Origin: Charina bottae
Taxonomy: Eukaryota; Chordata; Lepidosauria; Squamata; Charinaidae
Direction of reading: 5' to 3'
NCBI GenBank assembly: GCA_023362775.1
Contig: JALMGJ010000004.1
Span: forward strand, 56,039,798 to 56,103,797
DNA length: 64,000 nt
Within the stretch, counting starts at the first letter, position 1. Each line of letters begins with the position of its first letter. Under the pieces are notes generated by a model. It saw only the letters and a program-made list of their open reading frames with translations. It had not been told where the DNA came from and ran no database searches. Shown piece after piece: positions 10,411-19,708 of this stretch. Made by a program: the position numbers and the translations under genes.

Positions 10411-11271
10411 ATGAATACAAGAAAACAAACACGAAGAGGGTCTGGAACAGGATTAGGGATGGGGGAAGGAGATTGGCTAAAAAGGATGTTTGAAGAATAT
10501 ACAGCGAAAATAACACAAAGTATTACTCAAAATATAAGTATGCTGGACAAAAAATTAGACAATTTAGAAAGAAGCATAGAGCAAAAATTAGAAAAAATGG
10601 ATAAGAAAATAGAAATTGAGACTAAAAAAGTTAATGAAAGGATTGATAGACTAGAACATGACAAGGAACAAGAATTAGATAGAATTACATTATTAGAATT
10701 AAAAGAAAAAGATTTCTGTTTAAGACTGAGAGGTATACCTGATAAAAAAGAGAACGATGATATAGAGGAAATAGTAATCCAAATGCTTGCAAATCTAATT
10801 AGTTGGGAAGAAGATAGACTGGAGGAAGAAATAGAAAAAATGTATCATATAAATTCGAAATACACTAAAATCCACAATAAACCAAGAGATTTACTTATAG
10901 AATTCTCCAGAAAAAGAATCAGAGACCTGATTTTACAGGCAAACTATGATAAAAAGATTAACATAGAAGGTAAAGACATACTGGTACTAAAAGAAATTCC
11001 TCTAAGAATATTAAAGAAAAGAAAAGAATATACTTTCTTAACTGATATATTAAAGAAAAATGAAATTCCATTTAGATGGGAAAGATTAGAGGGAATAAGT
11101 TTTACATTTCGAAGGGAAAGATACAAATTAACGTCTATCATGAAAGCTAAGGAATTTTTCAGAAAATACAAAAGGGATTTAGAACAAAATGGAAACTCAG
11201 AAACAAAAGAAAGAGAGAGTACTAGAGAGGAAATACCATCAAGCTCTAAGGAACCTGAAATGAATGCATGA
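10411..11271 (+). CDS. L1 ORF1 protein (RNA-binding chaperone), intact
   Basis: A complete 286-residue frame from ATG to TGA. Residues about 25-100 are a heptad-rich coiled coil (SMLDKKLDNLERSIEQK and following), expected to trimerise. Residues about 100-185 match the RRM-like domain (DFCLRLRGIPDKKENDDIEE). Residues about 190-265 match the C-terminal domain (DILVLKEIPLRILKKRKEY, then FRRERYKLTSIMKAKEFF). In L1, ORF1p coats the element RNA in cis and acts as a nucleic-acid chaperone. Composition is strongly A-rich, Lys/Glu/Ile-heavy, as usual for L1 sense strands. The stop overlaps the ORF2 start by 8 nt. The frame is intact although ORF2 is destroyed, so any protein could only act in trans. 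Confidence 0.88.
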   Translation: MNTRKQTRRGSGTGLGMGEGDWLKRMFEEYTAKITQSITQNISMLDKKLDNLERSIEQKLEKMDKKIEIETKKVNERIDRLEHDKEQELDRITLLELKEKDFCLRLRGIPDKKENDDIEEIVIQMLANLISWEEDRLEEEIEKMYHINSKYTKIHNKPRDLLIEFSRKRIRDLILQANYDKKINIEGKDILVLKEIPLRILKKRKEYTFLTDILKKNEIPFRWERLEGISFTFRRERYKLTSIMKAKEFFRKYKRDLEQNGNSETKERESTREEIPSSSKEPEMNA

Positions 11272-12050
11272 ACTAAAATGCTTAACATGGAATGTTAATG
11301 GTTTAAATGCTCTCACAAAAAGGCAGAAAATTTTTCATTACTTATATAAATTAAAACAAGATATAATATGTATTCAAGAAACTCATATTAAGAAAAAAGA
11401 CATTAAATATTTGGTGAATAAAAAATTGGGTATTGAATTTATATCTGCAAATGAAAAAAAACAAATGGAGTAGTAATATATGCAAAGTCTCATCTAAATC
11501 CTAAATTAATAAAATCAGAAGAAAATGGTAGATATATGTTAATTGAAATAGAACTACATGGAATGAAAATGCTAATAGTGGGTATTTATGCACCAAACGA
11601 AAGCCAAAACAAATTCTACAAAATCTATTGAATGAATTATCTACCTTTTCATATAGCCATTGGTGTATATTAGGAGATTGGAATGGGGTGACCACCCCAA
11701 TTATAGACAGAAAATCTGCAAAATCAATCAAAAATAATCAAGGGAAGTTACCTCAATCATTCTTTAATCTAATTGATAACACTTGTAGATGCTTGGAGGC
11801 ATAAAAATGGAAAAGCAAAAGATTTCACTTTTTATTCAGATAGATATAAGTCATTTTTGAGAATTGATATGATTTGGATTTCATTAAATTTAGCTAATAA
11901 AATTACAAATGTTAATATCCTGCCTAAAACTTTCTCGGACCACAATCCAGTTAATATTGCAATAAAATTAAATCAAAAATGCTACAAATGGAAACTAAAT
12001 GAAGATATTTTAAAAAAAGAAGAATTGGTAGAAGATTGTAAACAAAAACT
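11264..12050 (+). pseudogene. L1 ORF2, N-terminal endonuclease part (broken)
   Basis: ATG at 11264 overlaps the end of ORF1 in a different frame. The first 69 codons give LKCLTWNVNGLNALTKRQKI and IICIQETHIKKKDIKY, which carry the AP-endonuclease Asn and Glu. An A-run near 11453-11463 shifts the frame. The next frame continues GVVIYAKSHLNPK and ...LIVGIYAPNESQNKFY, further breaks occur around 11628-11770, and the endonuclease end is read at 11773 onward (FSDHNPVNIAIKLN, the SDH motif). Coding similarity stops at 12050, where a PLE begins. Several frameshifts make the enzyme non-functional. Confidence 0.85.
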
Positions 12051-12142
12051 TAAGGATAGTAAGGGAATCCTTAAATATGTTTCTAGGTGGCTGTGTGACC
12101 TTACACCTGGGGCTAGGTCATGGTTATTTTGAGATGTTATTT

Positions 12143-12400
12143 CTAAGTCCCTTTATCATCTAAAGGAGGATCGTTAAGATCACCATGCTGCTGTTGAGCT
12201 TGCAAAATGGTCTTAATCTTCCTAGGCATAGAAGACAAAGCAGGGAGGAAAATAGGGGAAAGATTGTGCCTGAGGCCCCCACCTCTATTCAAGGAAGGAT
12301 TTTCCAAGTTGGCATAAATGGATTCCTTGATCCCTCTCTCAAACCACCTATCTTCTCTGTCTAAAATGTGAACATTAATGTCCTCAAATGAGTGACCTAG
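12143..12400 (-). pseudogene. PLE family A GIY-YIG domain C-terminus (fragment)
   Basis: Minus-strand frame of roughly 85 codons with HSFEDINVHILDREDRWFERG, the conserved C-terminal block of GIY-YIG nucleases in Neptune/Poseidon-type PLEs, followed by KESIYANLENPSLNRGGGL and the terminal PPLDDKGT. The GIY-YIG motif itself and the RT are absent. The frame's extra N-terminal residues before HSFED come from the inversion junction and should not be trusted as PLE protein. Confidence 0.75.
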
Positions 12401-12462
12401 CCCCAGGTGTAAGGTCACACAGCCACCTAGAAACATATTTAAGGATTCCCTTACTAACTTTG

Positions 12463-12511
12463 CTCAGACTGAAGAAGCTCTTTGGATAAGGAGCGAAACG
12501 TTTCCACTGAG
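12463..12511 (+). ncRNA. Hammerhead-ribozyme-like motif, PLE family A, second copy
   Basis: Same fold as at 164-212: CTCAG (12463-12467) with CTGAG (12507-12511), core CTGAAGA (12469-12475), stem II GCTCT/GGAGC (12477-12481 with 12490-12494, one U-G pair), GAAAC (12495-12499), G-U-U with predicted cleavage after 12502, and a CCA bulge. The only stem difference from the first copy (C to T at 12481) keeps pairing through a G-U wobble. Confidence 0.65.
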
Positions 12512-12590
12512 AAAATAGAAATCCAGTTGACATGATTCAAGCTACAGACAATTCCACCTGGATGACTGAGAACTTTCATAGACAAAAACT

Positions 12591-13169
12591 GCACATTTAA
12601 CACCGCTGCTCCACGAGCTGCATTGGGTGCCGGTTTGCTTCCGGGTACAATTCAAGGTGTTGGTTATCACCTTTAAAGCTCTACATGGCATGGGACCAGA
12701 ATACCTGAGGGACCGTCTTATCCCCATGTTATCAACCCGCCCCACCCGGTCATTCAGAGAGGGCCTGCTATGAACCCCATCAATTAAAGAATGCCATCTG
12801 ATGGGGTCTAGGAGGCGGGCCTTCTCTGTGACAGCGCCCACTCTATGGAACATCTTGCCCCCAGAGTTGAGACAGGTCTCCTCCCTCCCGACGTTTAGGA
12901 AAGAGCTGAAGACCTGGTTCTGCCGCCTGGCATGGGAAGGAGGAAGGGATAGCTCCTCATGGGGATGGCTAATCCCCTAATTTTAATGTCCTCCTTTTAA
13001 TGAATGCCTTCGTCCATCTGGATTTTATAATTACTCATTGTATTATAGTATTGTGGTTTTTATATATTTTAGATTCTATTTTAACTGCTTATTTATTGTG
13101 AACCGCCCAGAGTTCCCCATGAGAGATGGGCGGTCATATAAATTAAATAAATAAAAATAAATAAATAAA
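12591..13169 (+). mobile_element. L2 LINE 3' end, 5'-truncated, inside L1
   Basis: Plus-orientation L2 tail. It encodes the ORF2 C-terminus (LLHELHWVPVCFRVQFKVLV region near 12600-12660, then FRKELKTWFCRLAWEG near 12893-12945) and then the 3' UTR ('gaaccgcccagagttcccca', 'gagatgggcggtcatataaa') and an AAAT-type tail. L1 coding resumes directly after the tail. Confidence 0.85.
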
Positions 13170-15009
13170 TTGAAAAAGGAACAAGACAAGGATGTCCACT
13201 TTCTCCTTTATTGTTTATATTAATACTGGAAATTCTCCTTAATGATATCAGAGACGAAGAAAAAATAGAAGGGATCAGGATTAAAAAAGAAAGTTTCAAA
13301 CTAAGAGCTTTTGCAGATGATATTGCATTAACAATACAAAATCCAATAGAATCTATTGAATACTTAATGAAAAATATAAAAGAATTTGGAAAATTGGCAG
13401 GTTTCAAAATAAATAAACATAAAACTAAAATGATAAATATAAATATGAATATGAATCAAAAAAAATCAAGAAATACTAGAAAACAAAACAGGATTTAAAA
13501 ATGTCAAAAGTACAAAATATCTAGGAATAATAATATCAGCAAAAAACAACGATTTATTTCAAAATAATTATGTAAAACTGTGGAAGGAGATTAAATAAGA
13601 CTTGATAAGATGGGGAAAGTTACATTTATCTTTGATGGGAAAAATTTCAACAATTAAAATGAATATATTACCTAGATTTTTATTTCTATTCCAAACAATA
13701 CCAATACTAATTACGGATAATACCTTTCAATCCTGGCAAAAAGAATTATCAAAATTTATATGGCAAGGAAAAAAGCCAAGAATAAAATATAAACTATTAC
13801 AAGATGCCAAAGAAGAGGAGGACTAGGACTCCCAGATTTAAAACTATATCATGAAGCATCTAGTCTCATGTGGATAAAAGAATGGGCTACACTAGAAAAT
13901 TATAAACTATTACTTTTGGAAAGTCATGATTTAAGATTCAGTTGGCATGCAAATCTTTGGTACGACAAAATTAAAGTAAATAGAACGTTTAATAATCATT
14001 GTATAAGAAGAGCATTGATAAAAACCTGGAATAAATATAAGAAAAGATTACTACCAAATACATCTTATTGGCTATCTTCCCAAGAAGCCTTCACTAGAAA
14101 AGAAAGTGCTGACAGATGTAAATGGTTCAGATATAAAGATTTACTATATTATGAAGGTGACGAATTAGAAATAAAAACAAGAGAAGAACTGGAAAAAAAG
14201 AAGGATTATCAATGTAACTGGTTCATATACTGTACCTACAGTTAAAAGAACAATTCAAATTAGATAAAAAGAAATATAAATTTACAAAAGAACCAACGTG
14301 GTTAGAAAACCAATTATATTCTAGTAATGAACATACCATAACGAAATTTTACAAAATGCTATTACAAATAAAATTAGAAGACAAACAAACCAAAGAATGT
14401 ATGATAAATTGGGCTAGAAATTTTGGATACAATATTAAGTATGATCAATGGGAAAAAATGTGGACAAATGGACTAAAATTTACATTAAATTATAATTTGA
14501 AAGAAAACTTTTACAAAATGATGTACCGTTGGTATATAACTCCAGAGAAACTATCAAAAATGTATAAAAATGTATCAAACAAATGTTGGAAATATAACAA
14601 AGAAAAAGGAACATTTTATGATCTATGGTGGACATGCAAGAAAGCAAAGAAATATTGGGAACTAATACATAAAATTATTAAAGAAATTATATTAATGGAT
14701 ATACAAATAAAACCGGAATTATATTTACTTGGCCTCATGGACGATGAACTGGGAAAAAAACATGGAAAATTTTTATTGTACATGATTATGGCAGCCAGAC
14801 TCACATATGCACAAAAATGGAAAGAAGAAAACATCCCTACAATAGAAGACTGGATCATCAAAATAATGGACCTTGCACAGATGGCAAAGTTAACAGAAAT
14901 GTTAAAGGATAAAAATATAGACCAATTTAAAAATGATTGGCAACCATTTCTTATCTATATGAAAAATGTACAAAAAAATAATATAATTAATATAGGATTT
15001 AACGATTAA
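13170..15009 (+). pseudogene. L1 ORF2, RT core to C-terminus (broken)
   Basis: Resumes with GTRQGCPLSPLL (about 13178-13213) and reaches FADD (13310-13321), the RT catalytic box. It then continues in several frames: INKHKTKMININ, then LIRWGKLHLSLMGKISTIKMNILPRFLFLFQTIPI (from 13602), DLKLYHEASSLMWIKEW, and a long final frame at 14356-15009 with MYRWYITPEKLSKMY and TFYDLWWTCKKAKKYWELIH, the typical cysteine-containing C-terminal region of L1 ORF2. Stops or shifts occur near 13498, 13826 and 14245. The RT fingers N-terminal to RQGCP are missing. Confidence 0.87.
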
Positions 15010-15189
15010 TTATATTAGAAATAGAAATGTATCAAAATGTAACTAAGACAAGTAAGAAAAAAATTATATTGATATACTAGTCACTGTAAAGATAATCGGG
15101 AATCGGACACCTATTTTTTTATTTTTCATTCTTTTTTTATTTTTCATTCTTTTTCTCCTTTTTTATAATAAAGTTTCATTACAAAAAAA

Positions 15190-16265
15190 AATAGCATAAC
15201 CTGCCCTGCAGCCCCCAGAACCAGCAGATCCAATTCCCCCCAACTCCAGGCCCCTAGAATTCCTGGTTAGGGGTCCCTCCATCCATTCATACATCCTTAC
15301 ACACAACAGTCAACCACAGGGTAATGACGGGTCCCCCAGTGCTCCAGCTTCCACTCTCAGCACTGTTAGAACCCAACCATCACTCACCCATCCACAATAC
15401 TGTGCCCCCCAGCTCAACTTCTCTCATTGGTCAGCAGGTGGTACCTCATCCACTCCTCCCCACCCTGTCTCTCACTTAGGGGGTGAGTGTTCCCCAATCA
15501 CACTGGAGGGCCTCTAGTAACCCTGCCCCCTCTCACTACACAGGTGGGAAGGGGATGACCACTGTCCCACCATCTGGGAGACCCCAGGATATGGAGAGCA
15601 CAAAGCCTTCCCCAGGTCCGTCGCTCTCCCTCTGCCGAGGTCCTTGTTCCTGAGGTCCGCAACGCTGCCAGAGTCTGCACCACCGAGGCCCGTCTGTTCC
15701 TCTGAAGCTTGCTGTACCACCGGGACCAGTCCGCCATGCTGCTGCGACCCGCTCACTGAACCGGGATCCACCACGCTCCGAGAAGTCTGCCGCACCAGTG
15801 CTCACTGCGCCCTCAGTGCCCGTTGAGCTGCCCAGGCCAATCCACTGCCCCACTGGGGTCCTCCCCATCGAGGCTCACCCACTGCGCCCCCAGAGTCCGC
15901 CCCGCTGCCAAGGCTGATCCCAGGGCTCCCTGCGTCATCGGGATCCATTGCACTGCTCGTCACCTCCACCGGCTGGGCCAGAAAGCCCGAGACGGGCCCA
16001 GAAAACACTCCGGCCTCACCCGCTGGGCTCCGCTGCATTGCCAAGACTCGCATCACTGTGGCTCCTCCAACTACATCACACCCCACCATTCCATCCGGGG
16101 GGGTCCATCCAGCCCAGCACAGGTATGGAGACCCTCCAAAAATCCCTCCCAAAACCCCCAACCAGTCAGAAAGGGGTTGGGTAGGGTCTTGGGAAATCAG
16201 GAATATCCCCCTTGGAGCAGCAGCCTGCACTGGCTTGTGGCTGCCATGTTGGAAAGCCCGTCAAT
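15190..16265 (-). mobile_element. Large L2 LINE, 5' end (part 3 of 3)
   Basis: The GC-rich region continues the L2 upstream of its endonuclease once the L1 is removed. It has no clear conserved protein. Several overlapping minus-strand frames (for example 15498-15737 and 15802-16230) are Gly/Ser/Pro-rich and unlike a conserved ORF1, so I treat it as 5' UTR or a degenerate ORF1. The right boundary is placed where composition falls, near 'ggctgccatgttggaaagcc'. With this part the L2 would be almost full length at about 4.3 kb excluding insertions. Confidence 0.65.
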
Positions 16266-16294
16266 ACTTAGTGCTAATTAACAGGCCAACACTA

Positions 16295-16534
16295 ATTTTT
16301 TTTCCTAGCGTTTTTCCCAAAGGGTCTGCTTTTTTCAGATCAACCAAATGTTGATCCAGTGGTTGTGACAGGAATTGTCTGACTGTCTGGTCACCTGAGC
16401 CTGACGTCGGGGGCTGAGAGAAAGTGACTGGCAAAAAGTCACCCAGCCGGCTTTCATGCCTAAAACGGGACTAGAATTCACAATCTCCTGTTTTCTAGCC
16501 TCAAGCCTTAACCACTAGACCAAACTAGCTCTCA
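16295..16534 (-). mobile_element. tRNA-derived SINE
   Basis: Read on the minus strand: a tRNA-like head ('gtctagtggttaaggcttga' as A box, 'gattgtgaattctagtccc' as B box), then 'aagccggctgggtgac' and 'cagtcactttctctcagccc', ending in an A-run seen as 'attttttttcc' at the left. It is flanked by a 14-bp TSD with one mismatch (16281-16294 'acaggccaacacta', 16535-16548 'acaggcaaacacta'). A related relic lies at 42290-42385. Confidence 0.85.
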
Positions 16535-16602
16535 ACAGGCAAACACTATATTATGCACTAGTAGTTTATTAATAGGTTACATTTGTTGAAAACAATCTAC
16601 AG

Positions 16603-16983
16603 CAGGGCTTTCCAAAGTGCTGCCGCTGGCGACACACCAGCGGCAGCGGCGGCGTGCACGGCGATGGCGCGGGGGGCGTGCGGTGGCGCGTGCGCACGGC
16701 GATGGCGCGGGGGGGCGTGCGGCGGCGCGTGCACACGGCAACAGCGCGGGGGGTGTGCGGCGGCGTGTGCGCACGGCAACGGCGCGGGGGGGCGTGCAGT
16801 GGCGCGCGCGCGCATGGTGGTGGTGCGGGGGGGCGTGCGGTGGCGCGGGGGCATGCGGCGGCGCGCGCGCGCATGGCGGCCGCCATGCACACGCACACCG
16901 CCGCTTCCGGGTGGTGTGGCGACACACCACGCTGTGTGTGGCGACACACTTTTGTTTCACGACACACAGTTTGGAAAGCTCTG
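16603..16983. mobile_element. hAT-type MITE, CpG-rich, with internal minisatellite
   Basis: Terminal inverted repeats CAGGGCTTTCCAAAGTG at left and (reverse complement of right) CAGAGCTTTCCAAACTGTG, exactly flanked by the 8-bp TSD 'atctacag' (16595-16602 and 16984-16991), as expected of hAT transposase. The 381-bp element encodes no transposase. Subterminal 'gcgacacacc' occurs at both sides. The interior is very GC/CpG-rich. Confidence 0.92.
16640..16880. repeat. ~39-bp GC-rich minisatellite inside the hAT MITE
   Basis: 'gcgtgc' unit starts recur at 16676, 16715, about 16753, 16792 and 16833, a period of 39-41 bp. Units read gcgtgcggYggcgcgtgc followed by acggcRatggcgcggggg with drift. Dozens of CpG dinucleotides remain, in contrast to flanking DNA where CpG is rare. 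All six frames are open over this tract, but the resulting Ala/Arg/Pro-rich frames are composition artefacts. Confidence 0.85.
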
Positions 16984-16991
16984 ATCTACAG

Positions 16992-17475
<484 letters not shown>

Positions 17476-17947
17476 GATAGAAACATCTGCTTGCCTTTGC
17501 ATAGAAAATGCCAGGAAGAGTTCTTATAAACTCATGTCATAAAAAAGAACTGAGCCATTATGTCTCTCCCCAAAAAGTAATTTTAAAAAATACTAGAATT
17601 TCTTGTATATGCACATATTATGCCAATCTTTCCTGCTATTTTTTTATGTGTCTTGGCCAGCAGATCATTGCTCAGCAGCAGTTTTTTCTTATAATCATAG
17701 TTCTAATTAGTACATCTGGAGTCTACAAAAACAGAAACAACCCCCCCAACCCTGTCTTTTCAGCATTGAGGAGTGATATTTTTGCTCCCCCCACCCCACC
17801 ATGCATGACAAATCTCTAATTCTTGATATATATTATTTTATTATTTTGGTATATAATTCAGAAGTACTTTCCATATTTAAACTGTATTTACCTTTGTAAA
17901 ATAATCTTAACTACTGTAACTCACAGCTATTAAACCAAAACAAGGCA
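17476..17947. other. Unassigned AT-rich sequence
   Basis: No gene or repeat family recognised. Confidence 0.6.
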
Positions 17948-17953
17948 ATAGAG

Positions 17954-18188
17954 CAGGGTTCCTAAACTTTTTGCCATCACACCTCCCTTTAGTGTAATTT
18001 TAATGTACATACCTCCCCTAAAAATCCAAACACCAAAATGAACACAAATGAACAACAAAAACAATACAATGAAACTTTAGGAAAAGTAAATTTATTGTAA
18101 CAATGTAACTAAAAGGTTCTTCATACCTCCCCTGGACTCTATCTGCACCTCCCCAAGGGAGGAAGACCTCACAGTGTGGGAAATCCTG
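17954..18188. mobile_element. hAT-like MITE, degenerate
   Basis: Begins CAGGGTTCCTAAAC and ends GTGTGGGAAATCCTG (reverse complement CAGGATTTCCCACAC), giving imperfect terminal inverted repeats. The flanks share 'atagag' (17948-17953 and 18189-18194). Only 6 bp match, whereas hAT makes 8, so the superfamily call is provisional. Internal 'cataccTccCCT'-type segments recur near both ends (about 18008 and 18122). Confidence 0.7.
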
Positions 18189-18240
18189 ATAGAGGAACAA
18201 GTCCACATCATATGAATAAGCACCCTGTCATCCATTTTAT

Positions 18241-18625
18241 GCAAGGGGTGTGGTGGCTCAGTGGGTAAGACACCAGGCTTCTCGGTTGGAAGATCACAAG
18301 TTCGGAGATTTGAATCCCTAGCCCCACATGACGGAGTGAGCTCCCGCACTAGCCCCAGCTCTTGACAACCTAGCAATTTGAAAGCATGCAAATGCAAGTA
18401 GATGAATAGGTACCACTTCGGTGGGATGGTAACAGCGTTCCACATGTGTCATGCCGGCCACATGACCGTGGAAGCGTCTTCGGACAACGCTGGCTCTTCG
18501 ACTAACAAACGGAGATGAGCACCGGCCCCTAGAGTCGGACACGACTGCACAAATGTGCAGGGGGAACCATTACCAATCAATTCTTTATTACGGTCACAGA
18601 CCAGAATTAGAACCTTTACCTTTAC
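18241..18625 (+). mobile_element. tRNA-derived SINE with BovB-like 3' tail
   Basis: Head with A box 'tggctcagtgggtaag' and B-box-like 'gttcggagatttgaatccc'. The body reads 'aatgcaagtagatgaatagg' and 'atgccggccacatgaccgtg', and the 3' region 'ctagagtcggacacgactg', identical in its core to the BovB 3' end 'gagtcggacacgact'. Flanked by a 12-bp TSD 'catccattttat' (18229-18240 and 18626-18637). The shared tail implies mobilisation by BovB reverse transcriptase. The second copy is at 43604-43938. Confidence 0.92.
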
Positions 18626-18637
18626 CATCCATTTTAT

Positions 18638-19491
18638 ACTTCCAAGAAAATGAGGCTGGCAGCCAACCCTTTTAAAGCACTCTGTACAATGCTTAATAAA
18701 TGTGAAAATGAATATTTTGTTGCAATAGTCTCATGTTAAGACTGAATTAAACATACTTAATATTCCCTAAATATATTTAATATTCCTTATCCACTTACTT
18801 TTATTATTATTTATTAAACTGATATGCTACCTGACTTCCAACTACTCTGGGCAGTTAATAGAGAAATTACAACTCTTTATATCAGAGTCCGTGCAAATAA
18901 TTCACATTCATTTTAGTGATATTCTTTTTATATATTAAAAAAGCACTGTACACTTAGGATTATGACACCTTCTAATACTGATCGAAATTTTAAGATGTTT
19001 TAAGAGTTTTAAGATGCGCTAATGCACTTGGACTAACATGTGAGGTTAAGATATGTTTTAACTGAATATACTGACAAGTAGCAATGTTGAGCAATCAAAA
19101 TTTTTGCAGTAACTCAGAGTTTCAAAACTTGATTGGCAAGAAGGAGGTCTAAAGCACTAATACCTCAACTTGTCTAATACGTCAACTTGAAAAAAGAATA
19201 CCTGCAATGTTCAAACTGGGCTTATCCCTGAGTGAAAATCTTTCAGATGAATAAGGGTAAAAATTATAATTCTATCCCAATATCTTCCAAATGTGCCTTG
19301 CAACCTTTAATGTAGGAAATACAATACAGCTGTGGCTAAAAATGGAACTAAGCTCTTGCTATCATGTCAAAGAGGTCAGTTTCTAATCATTCCCATATTG
19401 GGGTTTTTACTTGTTTGCTTGCATTCCACAGGGAAATAGAAGTTGTGTTTACTATTGCAATTAAAATCTCCAATAAAATAAATAAATGTAT
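18638..19491. other. Mostly unassigned; short L2-tail relic
   Basis: At 18799-18870 'ttattattatttattaaact' is followed by 'gctacctgacttccaactac' and 'tctgggcagttaa', a degraded minus-strand L2 3' end. Nothing else was recognised. Confidence 0.55.
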
Positions 19492-19584
19492 GTATGTATA
19501 TTATTTGTGGAGTCCTTGGTGCTCTCTGAGCCTTGTTGTTTTCTTGCAGATGTTTCGTTGACATTTCATCTTTGCCATAGGAAC

Positions 19585-19692
19585 TTTCAATAACGGGACA
19601 AAATGGGTAATTTTTATTAAAATGACGGGACACTCCGGAATTGTTTAAACAACGGGACTGTCCTGTTCAAAACGGGATGTATGGTCAGCCTA
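19585..19692. other. Unidentified insert with repeated ACGGGAC
   Basis: Contains 'aacgggac' at about 19593, 'gacgggac' at about 19625, 'aacgggactgtcctgttcaa' at about 19652 and 'aacgggatgtatggtcagcc' at its right end. It lies between the two oppositely oriented PLE parts. The 'gtatggtcagcct' end resembles termini I associate with interspersed repeats in other vertebrates, but I cannot name the family. Confidence 0.5.
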
Positions 19693-19708
19693 TTTCAACT
19701 GGGAAACT

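Larger units (their letters stand above)
12051..12581 (+). mobile_element. Penelope-like element, family A, with inverted 5' segment, inside L1
   Basis: Positions 12051 to about 12395 are in minus orientation and about 12395-12581 in plus orientation. The minus part encodes the PLE C-terminus (SFEDINVHILDREDRWFERG, PSLNRGGGLRHNLSP, then the tail LNDPPLDDKGT) and part of its 3' UTR. The plus part repeats the 3' UTR ('gacctagccccaggtgtaag' onward) and adds the terminal repeat, ending 'cacctggatgactgagaac'. The 3' UTR is therefore present in both orientations (12058-12118 and about 12400-12456). A possible 9-bp TSD 'acaaaaact' lies at 12042-12050 and 12582-12590. The pattern fits twin priming with overlap. 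Confidence 0.87.
9825..15189 (+). mobile_element. L1 LINE, full-length ends but internally deleted
   Basis: Flanked by a 12-bp TSD 'aatagcataacc' (9813-9824 and 15190-15201) and inserted into the minus-strand L2. It has a GC-richer 5' UTR (9825-10410), ORF1 (10411-11271), ORF2 overlapping ORF1 by 8 nt, a 3' UTR with a repeated T-rich segment (15113-15155), AATAAA at 15167-15172 and a short poly-A. About 1 kb of ORF2 between the endonuclease and the central RT is missing. In its place are a PLE (12051-12581) and an L2 tail (12591-13169). Confidence 0.93.

Noticed and set aside
16620..16975. Host CpG-island promoter
   Set aside because: The GC-rich block lies wholly inside a TIR- and TSD-bounded transposon, with no gene nearby.
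17948..18194. Exact 8-bp hAT TSD for the 17954-18188 element
   Set aside because: Only 6 bp ('atagag') match next to the TIRs, so the element is listed with lower confidence.
18241..18320. tRNA gene
   Set aside because: A and B boxes are present but there is no cloverleaf or anticodon stem, and the unit continues into a SINE body with TSD.
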